From Chlorokybus atmophyticus (taxonomy: Eukaryota > Streptophyta > Chlorokybophyceae > Chlorokybales > Chlorokybaceae), in NCBI GenBank assembly GCA_009103225.1, contig RHPI01003488.1, positions 400,147 to 429,058 on the forward strand: a stretch of 28,912 nt of DNA. The letters run 5' to 3'. Positions 11,967 through 22,265 of this stretch are shown one piece after another. Numbering within the stretch: position 1 is the stretch's first letter; every line of letters begins with the position of its first letter. Below the pieces are notes generated by a model. That model saw only the letters and a list, made by a program, of their open reading frames with translations, was not told the DNA's origin and did no database searches. Made by a program: the position numbers and the translations under genes.

Positions 11967-14018
11967 ATGGGGCCGTTCATGCAGCGGCTGTTGAGGCGGC
12001 TGGTGCGATGGGTGTGGGTGCTGATGAACATCGTGGTGGTCATCGCCTGCGTCTACCTTGCCGTACGCATGCGCGCACTCAGCTATGAATCACACGCCAT
12101 CGCATGGTTCATATCAGGTCAGTGGTGTTCCACGAACCTAGTTGATTTGTCAATTGTCACCATGTGATCATCGGACTCACATCCTCAAATGCTGCCGAGC
12201 TGTTTGACACGAGCAAACATCGGAGACTTCAGCCCAATAGTTCGTATGGATATGAGTGTTGCATGCAGCTCAAATACTGGAATAACTACACAGCATTTGT
12301 CTGCACCTGGTGAATATAAATTGCAACCATCCATGCGTAAGTGGAGTTGAAACCGGAACATGCTGTGAAGTGGACGTTTACCTGCCTTGCAGAGTGTTCC
12401 CAGTGCAGGATCAGCGCGCATGCTCTTGTGCAGGGTTGTACGCATGTGCGCGTGCCCCTTGTGTGAGTTGTATGACAGCGCGGACATTGCCACATTGTGA
12501 GCTTAACGTCTTGTCTGCTCAACTGTAGCGCATAGGGCTGCCATCGCTGTGCACGCATATGGGCGCAAACCCCATTGGTATGACTGCAATGACAGCACAG
12601 ACTCATTTTCACGGAGTTGAGCTTGTTGTCTGCGTATCGTCTGCTGCGAGTTTGTGATGTTTAAATAAGCTCGCCATGATTGTGGTATTCATGTTGAGTG
12701 CACATACGCATGCTGCACCACTGCGATGTTGGTTCAACATTGGGTCCTTGATGGAGATGTTGTCAACTTACACAGACATGTTTGTACTGTTTACAGGTGT
12801 TTTCGTGCTCCTTTCGTTGCCCATCACCTTTGACACTATCGCCCAACACTTGTACAACTACAACAAGCCCAAGCAGCAGATTAAGCTGATCAGAGTGATG
12901 CTGATGGTGCCGGTCTATGCCGTGGACTCGTGGCTGGCTCTCGTTTTTAAAGACGCCGCCATCTACTTTGACACTGCCCGCGAGTAAGTGGCAGTACATT
13001 GTGAATGGCAGTCGTTGGTCTCATTCATGTGGTGTTTGTTGTGTTGAGATGGTATGCATGTAAACAGCCTTAAGGTGCAGCGTTGCCTTGGCTACTCAAT
13101 GAAGCAACTGTTGCGCAGATGCTATGAAGCGTATGTGCTGTACAACTTCTTCGAGTACCTATTGGCGTACATGAGTGAGCAGGGTGACCCCGTGCAGATC
13201 ATTGCGTGTCAGCCGGAGACAGATCACATCTGGCCGCTGCATCGCCTGCGCTCCTGGGAGATGGGCCAGGAGTTTCTAGAAAACTGCAGGGCGGGCATCC
13301 TCAACTACGTCATCATACGGCCCATCACAACCTTTGTTGCACTGTGAGTGTTGGTTGGTTGGCTCAACTAGCTGTAGGGTGTCTTGCTGCTTTGCTCACT
13401 TGGTATGTGCGTTCGTGCAGGATGTGCCAGTTCAACGACTCGTACGGGGAGGGTGAGATCAACTTCCACAAGGCGTACGTGTATGTGATGATTATCAATT
13501 CTCTGTCTCAGTCGTGGGCTTTGTACTGCCTGGTGCTGTTCTACAAGGCGATCCACAAGGAGCTGGCGCCAATTCACCCGCTGGCCAAGTTTGCGTGCGT
13601 CAAGTTTGTGGTCTTCTTCTCCTTCTGGCAGAGTGTGCTCATCGCCATCCTCGCGCGCATCGGCTTCATCCAAGATCCTGCCGGCATCACCAGCTACGAC
13701 AAGCATGACGTTGCGCGTGGGCTGCAGGACTTTTTGATCTGTATTGAGATGTTCTTTGCCGCCGTCGCCCATGGCTTCGCCTTCTCCGCCAAGGAGTATG
13801 AGGACCCGCTCACCCATGCGCGCTCACCCGACTGGCGCGTCATGTTCGACGTCAATGATGTTGCCACCGACGTCATTGACCACGTCACGTCCGCGCCCAA
13901 GAAGGTCGTGCGCAATGTCGTGCGCGCCGTGTCGGGGCCGGGTGGGCCCTCGGGCAAAAATGGCACAACGCAGGATGAGCGCATGGGACTCATCAGCGAG
14001 GAAGAAGGGGTGTCGTGA
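11967..14018 (+). CDS. TMEM184/LAZ1 family (DUF300, organic solute transporter alpha-like) multi-pass membrane protein
   Basis: Four exons join in phase: 11967-12117, 12797-12983, 13119-13343 and 13421-14018 (386 aa). Family hallmarks are in order: HAIAWFISG at the first splice, VFVLLSLPITF, then YNYNKPKQQIKLIRVMLMVP, then VYAVDSWLAL, then DTARECYEAYVLYNFFEYLL, a pair of helices in exon 4 (YVYVMIINSLSQSWALYCLV and VKFVVFFSFWQSVLIAILA), and the final helix around MFFAAVAHGFAFSAKEYED. About seven membrane segments are expected, preceded by an extra hydrophobic stretch at residues 14-33. The last 90 residues are polar and probably cytosolic. Relatives sit in the plasma membrane or vacuolar/endosomal membranes; plant LAZ1 is tied to vacuole integrity and cell death, and the animal Ost-alpha subunit to steroid/bile-acid transport. 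The substrate here is unknown. Intron 1 (679 bases) is the longest in the gene and holds no other recognised feature. Confidence 0.93.
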
Positions 14019-15362
14019 GACAGAGCACGCGGCACATGCGTTGGTGGTTGATACCAATTGCAAGAAGCAAAGCAGGTGTGGTGTTCAGCCCGCACTGTAC
14101 ATGCGTCACCGTTGCGCTCACTGCAGCCTTGCCTCATGTCTGGGCTCGCCACTGTCACCAGCTCTTCTCCAAGCCAATCTCAAGTCATACAGTGATCTTC
14201 TGAACTGAACTGCTCAACACATTGCAGTTCACGTAGTCCACTTGTACAGCGCATTTGGTGACCCTGAGAATATGCCAGAGAGCATTGTTGTCTCAGCTTG
14301 CAGCGATTCTATGAACTGAACTGTTAAACAAATTGCAGTTGAGAATCCACTTGTACAGCGCATTTGGTCTTCAGAGAAGTCAGGGAGCATAGTTGTCTGA
14401 CTGAGTTTTGCTGTGCTGCATGTCCTGGCATTGCTGTTCCTTATACCAAAAGCATTTTGGTGTCATACATGGCAGTCAAGTCAATGGCAAGCATGCATCA
14501 CGCTGTAAGAGAATCCCGCTGCTGCCATGCGTCGGCACCAATGTTGTAGCTAATCGCCAGTCATACCAGTGCGTAGGGTATAGGAATGCATGCTCATACG
14601 CGTGGTTACAAACCACCACTGTATGGCAACATGTACAGGTGTAGTCTGCACTGTGGATAATATGAGTGTGGACAACAATTGACGCATTTTCGACGAATGC
14701 AGGTTTTGGTTGGCTGTATACCTCCGGCCATCCTCCCCTCTTCTGACGCACACAATCTGTACAAGAGGAGCTAGCTAGGAAAAAGCTGGTTAATGCTTAC
14801 CGTATTCACACATAGGATGCGAGAGCTGCCGCAAGGGTACTTGCGAGAACGCTTGCAGATTGGTCGCAAAGAAAGCAATACCAGATACTCAATATCCAAA
14901 TCATAGACGTGAATAGCAGCTCAACAACATAGCTGCAACATTGTTGGGGCAAGACCTGCGCAACTTTATTTCGAAAAGGTTTGCCGTATTTGCAGTTGAC
15001 GAGCCAGCACACTAAACTGCCCGCTACAACCGCTACAACCACACCATCGATTGAAAGCTACACTGCATTGCATAGCGTACCTTCCAGGTATTGACTGTAC
15101 ACACTTGAACTAACACATGTATATGTACACTGTACAACGAGGGACATGTCTCGTCTTTGTCACAGTGCACTCATCGCAAGAGTGCCACGCGAATGCTTTG
15201 ACATCACTGCCTCATGAAAGGGAGTGCGATCTGCTCCCTGCATAACACAACACACAATAGGCCATCAACCGGTGCACTGACGTGCATGCTTGAACAAAAG
15301 TTTGGTGTCACATGGTAGCATAACCACACAGCGCACCTGCCTCGACGATGCCTCTCCCTGCC
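14019..15362. other. Spacer between convergent genes
   Basis: This is the 3' side of the TMEM184-family gene and of the small minus-strand gene. Apart from the 111-base tandem duplication at 14194-14405 it holds no recognised element. Open frames of up to about 90 codons on both strands (for example 14476-14751 and 14806-15042, -) have no recognisable motif and no good splice partners. Confidence 0.5.
14194..14405. repeat. Direct tandem duplication, two units of about 111 bases
   Basis: The block TGAACTGAACTG occurs at 14201 and again at 14312. In both units it is followed, in order, by ATTGCAGTT, TCCACTTGTACAGCGCATTT, GAGCAT and GTTGTCT. The units differ by several substitutions and small gaps, so the duplication is not recent. 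It lies just downstream of the TMEM184-family stop codon and may fall within its 3' untranslated region. Confidence 0.8.
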
Positions 15363-15966
15363 TCACTTCTCCCAGAAAACTGCAACATCGCCTTGAACTG
15401 CAGCCAATCACACACACTGAATATAGTATCAACGCATTCGCATCGTGCAATCTTTGAGTCAGAGCTGCGCACAAGCACACTGCTACTCACAGCAGGAGCT
15501 GCTGCGTGGGGCGCCGCCGATGTCATCGCACTCATCGTTACTGTTGGATATCTCTATGACGCCTTTCGCGGCCTTTTTCTGCACAAATGTTGCGTCCCCG
15601 TTTGACAGCCGTGCGCCAATGCTTAATTGGACGCAACAACAACAACCGTGTCTCTCACCTCTCTTGCCGCCTTGAACTCCATCTCTACGTGGTCCGGGTG
15701 CCAGTCTCCTGTGCCGTTATGCGCGGGCTCGTGGGGAGTCACGCGCATCGTACGCTCACACAGCGCAAACTGTGTAAACAGGACGGATAGTCAAGGGTTT
15801 GTTGTGGAATCAGTGATCAGAACAAACCCTTGAAGTGTCCACAAGTCAACAAGTGGGCAATCCCATGATGATGGCTCACCGGTGGCGGTGGCTCTCTGTT
15901 GAATACTATGTCCGGGTCGACTGGTGCGGGATACGTGCGTCGTCCAGCGTCCACACGCGCGTCCAT
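15363..15966 (-). CDS. Small protein of unknown function, 3-4 exons, about 100 aa
   Basis: I do not recognise this protein. Exons 15966-15880, 15769-15659 and 15578-15491 join in phase 0 with good GTGAGC and GTGAGA donors and CAG acceptors. The protein starts MDARVDAGRRTYPAPVDPD with a favourable AAGATGG start context. The middle exon (RVTPHEPAHNGTGDWHPDHV, then EMEFKAARE) and third exon (KKAAKGVIEISNSNDECDDI) are hydrophilic and protein-like. No signal peptide or membrane helix is seen. Two endings are possible. If a perfect GTGAGT donor at 15490 is used, exon 15397-15363 adds FQGDVAVFWEK and a TGA (106 aa). If it is retained, the protein ends CCE at TAG 15483-15485. The unusually consistent splicing phases argue for a real gene. 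Intron 1 contains a strong hairpin (15791-15833). Confidence 0.55.
15791..15833. repeat. Perfect 13-bp inverted repeat inside a 110-base intron
   Basis: Arms TCAAGGGTTTGTT (15791-15803) and AACAAACCCTTGA (15821-15833) are exact reverse complements around a 17-base loop. The structure sits in the first intron of the small minus-strand gene, between its donor at 15879 and acceptor at 15770. In the transcript it would form a stable stem and could shorten the effective intron or hide part of it. Confidence 0.85.
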
Positions 15967-17010
15967 CTTGTTGGCAGCTACAGACGCACACTGTCACTCC
16001 CTATGACATGACACAAGCTTGTAAGAGTGTGAAGCCAGCCAAGACTCTTCAGTCTCACCCCAGCAGTCGGTTCAAAAGGGCATCAAAAAGGCATAGCTGT
16101 GTATGATGACGCGTTGTGACATGTGACATGAAGTCAAAACCGAGCTGGTTGTTAGGGGACGACAAGCTCAGCCTGATGCTGCGCTTATGGTTCTGGATGG
16201 TCGTTGTCTCTCACGCACAAGGAGTTCGATCGCATGCAAGTGGACGGACTTGACCAGCTTGTGTTCTTTGGGATAGTGCTGTGAGAGTTACCAGCTGCGG
16301 CAGTCAGCAGCGCAGACCACAGCATGATACTGGCAACAGAGCATCTGCCATGCATGCATGGAGTGCAGCAGATTAAACCCCCGTTATCTGACGGGTACTG
16401 CCGTTATGTATGTCGCAGCTTACATGAGCGAGTGACTTTGTGAAGTAATGGACCCATCCAGCACGACAGCTCTAATCAACAGCACCAACTTATCAAAACG
16501 GTACAAAACTTGTAGATAAGCAAAACGACACTTTTTCTTGCGAATCAATTACGCGAACAAACGAACAAACAAATATAGGGACGAGCAGTGCACAACAAAC
16601 GCAGCCAGGCCACACCCGCTTACCGAACCCCATGCACTATCTTCTATTGCTGCCCTTGGATCTGATCCCACTCGTGCTGAAGACTGACAAAGGAGAGGCG
16701 TGATGGTGTACCACACTGGCTGTATCGCTATGACGATGATCTTTGCCAAAACCCAAGCCAACCCTTTACCGCTAAGGCTCGGAGTGCAGTCGACGTTGTG
16801 GTAAAGATGCTGACTTTAACAAAGACGACGACAGCTGCTGTCGACAACCTCTCTTCTCGTCTCCTCCTCTTTTTAACACCAGCAGCAACACAAGCTGCGA
16901 CCCCCTCCGCCTGCACACTGACAGCATTGGCTGCTCCACCCCAAGACAAGAGAGAAAGTCAGCTTCGCCCTGCTGACCTACCACGTGCTGACTACTACAG
17001 TAGTGCTGTT

Positions 17011-17040
17011 GCGGCGGCGGCGGCGGCGGCGGCGGCGGCA
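17011..17040. repeat. GCG trinucleotide repeat, about nine units
   Basis: An uninterrupted run of GCG/CGG triplets ends in GCA. It would read as polyalanine on the plus strand and polyproline on the minus strand, which creates spuriously long open frames. No neighbouring coding evidence supports translation. Confidence 0.9.
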
Positions 17041-17507
17041 GGCTGAGACACTTGGAGCAAGTTAGTAGAGAAGTAGGAAAAGAGAGGCTTGGCTTTGAGT
17101 CGAGCGGCGGACTGCGAGCGGCGCCAACACGACAGTCCACAGGTTTGGACGCGAGAGCACGATTGTCTCGGTTGCTTTGCTGGGCTGCGTGCTCGCATGC
17201 ACGCATGGCGTGATGTGGCCTGTGTGCAACCCGCCTTTCGGCATGTTATGCAACTCGCAAATGCTGCGTGGGGGTAGCTATCAGACTGTCGTTACTATCT
17301 GCGTTGCATGGGGCTGCTTGTATTGCTCGTTAGGTGGCATACGAATGACCTAACACTACACCCACCCACTTACCCACTCACCACCACCATCACCACCCCA
17401 CTTCCTTCTCAGAATCACACATGCACGCGCCAAACCAACAATCCTAGCTTGTGCACGCGCGCATACGTGCACATACGCATGCACACACACCAATGCACAT
17501 GTCTTCC

Positions 17508-17677
<170 letters not shown>

Positions 17678-17963
17678 GCTCACTCGCTCACTCGCGCGCA
17701 TGCTGTATGTGTCGCTGCGCACACATCACATAAGTGCATGCGCGCAGATTGTGTGACACTCTGACTAGAGGAAGTATGCAGTATGCAGAACTTGCCACAT
17801 TGGCATGCGTTTATGGGCATATGACAAGCATGTTGAGCACATGCAAGATCCGCAGCCGCTAGCTCTGTGGTTCAAGCACATCAGGCGCTGCGTTGCAGGC
17901 CAAGCAGGCGACAATAAGCTGCCCGAAGGCAGCGTGTGCTGCTCAAAGGCTCCCAAAGTCCCG

Positions 17964-18995
17964 ATGCAGGTGAGCCAAACTTTTATGCGCGGATCGATTA
18001 AAACAATGTCACCATTTTGCAGCCAGCCCACTCCATCGCATGTCACGCCATACACCGCACGAGTATCATCAAGATGTCTGTGCTCACCGTGCGTTGGCAT
18101 GCTGTCGCACATACCAGGCCAACGACGATGCCAACCAGGAGCTGACCCCGAAGCAGTTCACTCTGCTGATCGTGTTGCGCGCTGCTGCCACGTCCAGCGA
18201 CAGCGAGGAGGCCGCGGTGCTGATCGGCGAGAAGAAGCGCGGGTTCGGCGAGGGCTACTTCAACGGCTTCGGGGGCAAAGTGGAGCCGGGCGAGAGCGTC
18301 GAAGAGGCGGCGCAACGCGAGATGAGGGAAGAGGCGGGCGTCACGGCCGTCGATATGGAGCGGTGCGGCTTGCTGGTGTTCAGGTTTGACGACGTGTTGC
18401 GACCCTGGGAGGTACACACATACGCGCACATGGACACGCAGAGGTGCACGGGCATGCATGCGCACACTCACCCTCAAACTCACTTCCACGCACACGCGCA
18501 TGCGCGCACACAAATATACGAGCACGCGCACACGCACACGCAGGCACACACAGACACTCTCGTTCATCCTCCATCTCACGTCCGCAACTGCGCGCATGTG
18601 CGCACGTACGCATGTGCGCACGTACCCATGTGCACACGCACGCACACTCTGTTTGTGTGCATGCATGCATGCGTGCACACAAACTGTATCGGTGCGTGCA
18701 CGCGGTCTAAGTGCGTGCGTACACGCGCCAACAACAGCATTGTCTGTTCGTGAATGCACGTCAGGTGCACGTGTTCCGGGCGCGCGGCTATGATGGCGAG
18801 TTGCAAGAGACCGACGAGATGCGTCCCGTCTGGTTCCCCGTCAGCGCGATACCGTTCGACCGCATGTGGGCCGACGACATCCACTGGTACCCGCTCTTCC
18901 TCAAGGGCAGCAAGTTCAAGGGCGAGTTCCACTTCACGCAAACAACGCGACTGGTCTGGCACGAACTGCATGAAGTTGAATCCCTACCGGATTGA
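17964..18995 (+). CDS. NUDT1: MTH1/NUDT1-type Nudix hydrolase (oxidised purine nucleoside triphosphatase)
   Basis: The protein hydrolyses oxidised purine nucleotides such as 8-oxo-dGTP to monophosphates, keeping them out of DNA. Exons: 17964-17969 (ATG CAG), 18118-18411 and 18765-18995 (176 aa). The Nudix box is complete: G55-x5-E61-x7-REMREEAGV (residues 69-77). KKRGFGEGYFNGFGGK and DEMRPVWF are close to animal MTH1. N51, W135, D137 and D138 (in MWADD) match the human residues N33, W117, D119 and D120 that read the base; the human W32 is F50 here. The start is uncertain. I prefer ATG 17964 because ATGCAG is followed by a consensus GTGAGC donor and joins in phase to the acceptor before GCCAAC. 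That frame is open upstream to ATG 17805, and an unspliced start at 18040 is also possible. No targeting signal is evident in the preferred form. Intron 2 is a long alternating purine-pyrimidine microsatellite. Confidence 0.93.
18412..18764. repeat. CA/CG/TG-rich alternating purine-pyrimidine microsatellite intron
   Basis: Almost all of this intron of the Nudix gene alternates purine and pyrimidine (CACACG, GCGCATGCGC, ACGTACGCATGTGCGC, GCATGCATGCATGCG). Such sequence favours left-handed Z-DNA and replication slippage. It also produces long overlapping His/Thr/Arg- or Cys/Val-rich open frames on both strands that are not genes. The intron begins GTACAC and ends CGTCAG. Confidence 0.85.
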
Positions 18996-19377
18996 TTCGT
19001 ATACTTAACTGGCATTCATCCATTGCTGCAGACAATACCAACTGTTCACGCCGAGCACACAATATTTCTTCTGCATTGTGCTGGTCCAATGCGAGGGCGT
19101 GCTTTCGGACGCACCAGAGCACGCCAACAGTAAAAGCAGCTTTAAGGCAGTTGCTTGCGAGCAGCACACCCCAACATTTATATACACAACTGCTTGGTCA
19201 TTGCGGATGTTCAGCATCGCCTTACCCGGCTTCAACATACATTGATGCATGCTAACACCAGACGCTCCCTAAGCTAACCAGCTCCGGTGCAAAACAACGC
19301 AGTCTGTACCCTCTGCAACCCTCAGAGGGTGCAATGTTTGCCTATTGTACAAGCTATGACCATGGTCATCAGCGCAC
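18996..19377. other. Short spacer between convergent genes
   Basis: 382 bases separate the stop codon of the Nudix gene (+) from that of the I9 inhibitor gene (-). It must hold both 3' ends. I see no strong hairpin, repeat or gene in it. Confidence 0.5.
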
Positions 19378-20294
19378 TTATTGCATGCTGAGGCCGGTAG
19401 CGTGCACCTCGCCGTCTTCCTCGACAAACTTCACCCGCTGAAGGTGGAGCAGAAACCTGATCTGATGTACCAATCCAACGCATGAGACACGTGCGCCGCG
19501 CGGTTGTGCATGCTGCAACCACAAGATGGCTCTACCCCATGTCCTACCTCGTCAAGGGAGAGTTGTGCCACAAACATGTGGAGTGAGTTCATCTCGTGCT
19601 GTGGCTGGAACGTCGGGAATGCGGCCGTCAAGTCCGCCAGTACCGCGTCCTTGAAACCCACCTCCGTCGCAACCTGACACAAAACACGGGCCCAAACATC
19701 AACGGGAAGCAGCGGGCTGCCGCACGGCATGCGTCTGCGGTTGTTGGTCAGCACGGTTGAGTGAACAGTCTGAAAGTGCAAGGCTGCTGTCATCTACATG
19801 CAGGTACAGGTGAGGCACGTGGAAATACTTGTTAGACGACCATCATTACAGTGGCAGCAAGCAATGACGCAAAGGCAAACTGGGCTCCAGATTTTGCTGA
19901 TGTCGAGTCGAGTGTATGAACCGGAGGTGTCCAACGTCTTGTGGCCAATCACGTGAGAAGCGGCTGGCAGTGCAACGGCAGTATGCATAGAGACTATGCA
20001 GCATGTTGACTAGACAATGCCAAGTGAATTCACACCCACGCCCCCACGTACGATGTATCTTGCGCGGTGGCCCGTCGGCATCACGGCGTCGTGGATTGTG
20101 TCGGCGTCGTACTGCACGCCGCTGCGCAGCTGAAGCGTCGGCTTGGCGGGCACGCCGTGGCCCTGGGCCGCCGTCGCCATCGCGACCACCGCGAGCAGAA
20201 GCGCAAGACGCCACAAGCAGCCCCGCCGCCGCCACAACGCTCCCGGCATCGCCTTCGTCATCCCCGTCACCGTCGCCGTGGGACCTGGCTGCAT
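19378..20294 (-). CDS. Secreted stand-alone peptidase inhibitor I9 (subtilisin propeptide-like) protein
   Basis: Three exons join in phase 0: 20294-20052, 19673-19548 and 19461-19378 (150 aa). Residues about 27-43 (LWRLALLLAVVAMATAA) form a signal-peptide core, with likely cleavage near residue 43 before QGHG. Residues 78-143 have the I9 fold pattern: ARYIV (first strand, cut by intron 1), the helix KDAVLADLTAAF, then LHMFVAQLSLDEIRFLLHLQ, then VKFVEEDGEV. In subtilases this module folds and inhibits the attached protease. Here a stop follows seven residues after it and no protease domain is present, so it could inhibit a subtilase in trans, as known for small I9 proteins in fungi. A start at Met16 is also possible. 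An alternative intron-2 acceptor at 19793 keeps the frame but would insert 40 residues into the I9 fold, so I prefer the shorter join. Target and secretion are inferred. Confidence 0.72.
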
Positions 20295-20456
20295 CGCGGC
20301 GCACGTGTGGCCTGTTGAGGAGGGATACGAGCATTCAATACAGTAGCAGTCAGTAATTCATCAATCAATCAACCTTGCGTACAATGGGCACATGCATGTT
20401 ACTCGTATGAATTTGTGCTGAGCACGCACCATGCCCAATCAATCCATATACATGTA

Positions 20457-20765
20457 CCGTATTTACCCGTTCACAGTGTCCTTATTACCGTTCTCCCCTT
20501 GTATTTTTAGGGCACATTATTAGAATGTATTATGCCCCCTTGTTACAAGGTTACGCATTAAATACAATAAGTTACACTTTAATTGTTTGTTATCACGTAA
20601 TTGATCACAATGAATTAAATTGAATACAGTCTATACGGTCAGCCAGCATAATTTCAATTCAATAATACTATTTCCCAAACAAAGTGCCCCGAATGCAATT
20701 ATTCTCATGTCAGTTTGAGAGGGCCAATATGGTAGAAGGGAAGCATTGTGAACGGGTAAATACGA
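20457..20765. mobile_element. MITE, 309 bp, 22-bp terminal inverted repeats, TA target duplication
   Basis: The left end CCGTATTTACCCGTTCACAG-TG (20457-20478) is inverted at the right end (20744-20765) with 20 of 22 bases matching. TA flanks both ends (20455-20456 and 20766-20767), which fits Tc1/mariner-superfamily target choice. The interior is AT-rich with no open frame, so the element is non-autonomous. Its ends differ from those of the pogo-type element at 22241-27033, so it is presumably mobilised by a different transposase. Confidence 0.82.
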
Positions 20766-20980
20766 TAATACACTACACATCGCGAGTGCATGTTATACAC
20801 TTAACTATACGGATTTGGCAACCACCAAAGCTAACTTAACTCGATTAAGCGGCACAATCTTAAGCTACATTCATGGTGTTAATGAACATGCACATATCTG
20901 CTCACAAGACTTCACTGTGTGCATGTTGTAACACAGGTGTAAATGTGCAATGCATGTCCTCGTGTATTACTTAAACGTAA

Positions 20981-21020
20981 TGCTGAAATGTGTGTCTCAC
21001 ATGAGATACACATTTCAGCA
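20981..21020. repeat. 40-base foldback (19-bp arms)
   Basis: Arms 20981-20999 and 21002-21020 are reverse complements except for one G-T type mismatch, with a 2-base centre. The outer arm reads TGCTGAAATGTGT. It could be the core of another small foldback transposon or a cruciform-forming site; no flanking target duplication was identified. Confidence 0.8.
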
Positions 21021-22240
21021 CACAATGAATTGAATGTTTGAATTTTATTTAAATAATTAAGTGTAAATTGTAGATAACGGAATCTTTGTAATCGAGTCTT
21101 CATTCCACAATCTATGGTATTTTGTGTTCGTCTTGATAATCAACACATCATTTCATTATTCAATTGCATCATTAATGTACATTTAATTATTGCTGCCGTG
21201 AGCAACAGACACAATACGTTACATGATAATGCGTAATATCTTATTGTGTTGTTTTATTTGTCATATGCGGAGGTTTAAAGTATTTTTATTCGTATACCGT
21301 CAGTCAAGTTTTTATTGTAACAATGGCAATACTGCAATTATGCATGCATTGATATTGTCGACATGTAATGGTATAATCTGACGTGTCTGCTCCACATTAT
21401 CATATTACCGCTAAATATTTTGCGTTGGCTTGATCTATTATGGCGCTCCATGATGGCTTGAGAATGTTTCCCGCAATGAGGCAAAGAGCCACAAATCGTA
21501 ACATGCAAGCCAACACATACGAACAGGTTTTTATAAACCGTTTTTGGTTTATATTAAAAGAGCAATTAACTATAGGTTAATTACGGATTGAAGCTCACTA
21601 TAGTTGATGGCTATCAACGGTAATGGCATTAAGTGAGTAAGCTTATAATGCTGTTTTAAAAGTAATTACCACATTGGCAAAAGCTTGGCCCAATGATAAC
21701 ATATGGGTTCAGATATACAAGTTGTGATCAATTATAAGCTTAACCCATCAATTGGTTTCAATAGCCCTGGCACAAATGACACGCGACGCGCTTAATCTCA
21801 ACGCATAGATTAAAACTGTGAGAGTTCAGACTTATGAATTGACATCAAACAACTCATTTAGCTATCATGAAGCACTAGGTTAAAGGAGAGCCAGCCACCA
21901 GATTCTTTTTATCCCACATGAATTTTTCGAATTAATATGACCTTGGTTTATTAATAAGCAACGCTTGCACCCAATAGGTGAGTTTCTCAAGATTATTGCT
22001 TGCCGGCAATGGCAATTCGTAAATGGTATGCATGTAGTTGACACACGATGGCGGCCGCGGCCGGCTCCCAAAATCTAGCCCATGTTACATTGCACCGCAT
22101 GAATCAAAAAATAGCAATTGGTGATTCAGTTTTGCTTAGCCTCGCAATTTAATTTTGTTTGTCTTGAGGGTAGGGTAGGGAACCAATAACTTGCAAAGTA
22201 GCAAACTCATTATAAACTACTATTGTTTTTCTTACATATA

Positions 22241-22265
22241 GGGTAAGACCAGTATATTTCGGACA
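22241..22265 (+). repeat. Left terminal inverted repeat of the pogo-type element
   Basis: It begins GGGTAAGACC, has seven diverged bases, then TTCGGACA. It is preceded by the TA target site. Confidence 0.9.

Larger units (their letters stand above)
20295..22240. other. AT-rich spacer with transposon debris
   Basis: After about 20340 the sequence becomes strongly AT-rich and loses the GC-rich exons seen to the left. It contains the MITE at 20457-20765, the foldback at 20981-21020 and many TTAATT/AATTAA runs. No coding frame above about 65 codons is present, and none has a recognisable motif. It runs up to the TA target of the pogo-type transposon at 22239-22240. Confidence 0.6.

Noticed and set aside
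16549-17253. A minus-strand gene with an Ala/Arg-rich targeting peptide upstream of the Nudix gene
   Set aside because: Three overlapping frames are equally open, a trinucleotide repeat inflates them, and no splice partner encodes a recognisable domain.
18040-18411. Unspliced start of the Nudix protein at ATG 18040, or a 29-base intron after ATG 18074
   Set aside because: The first adds an unlikely Cys/His-rich leader; the second needs an improbably short intron. ATG CAG at 17964 with a consensus GTGAGC donor joins in phase and gives a family-like length.
19674-19793. An extra 40-codon exon extension in the I9 gene
   Set aside because: The frame is open, but including it would split the I9 fold between its first strand and first helix.
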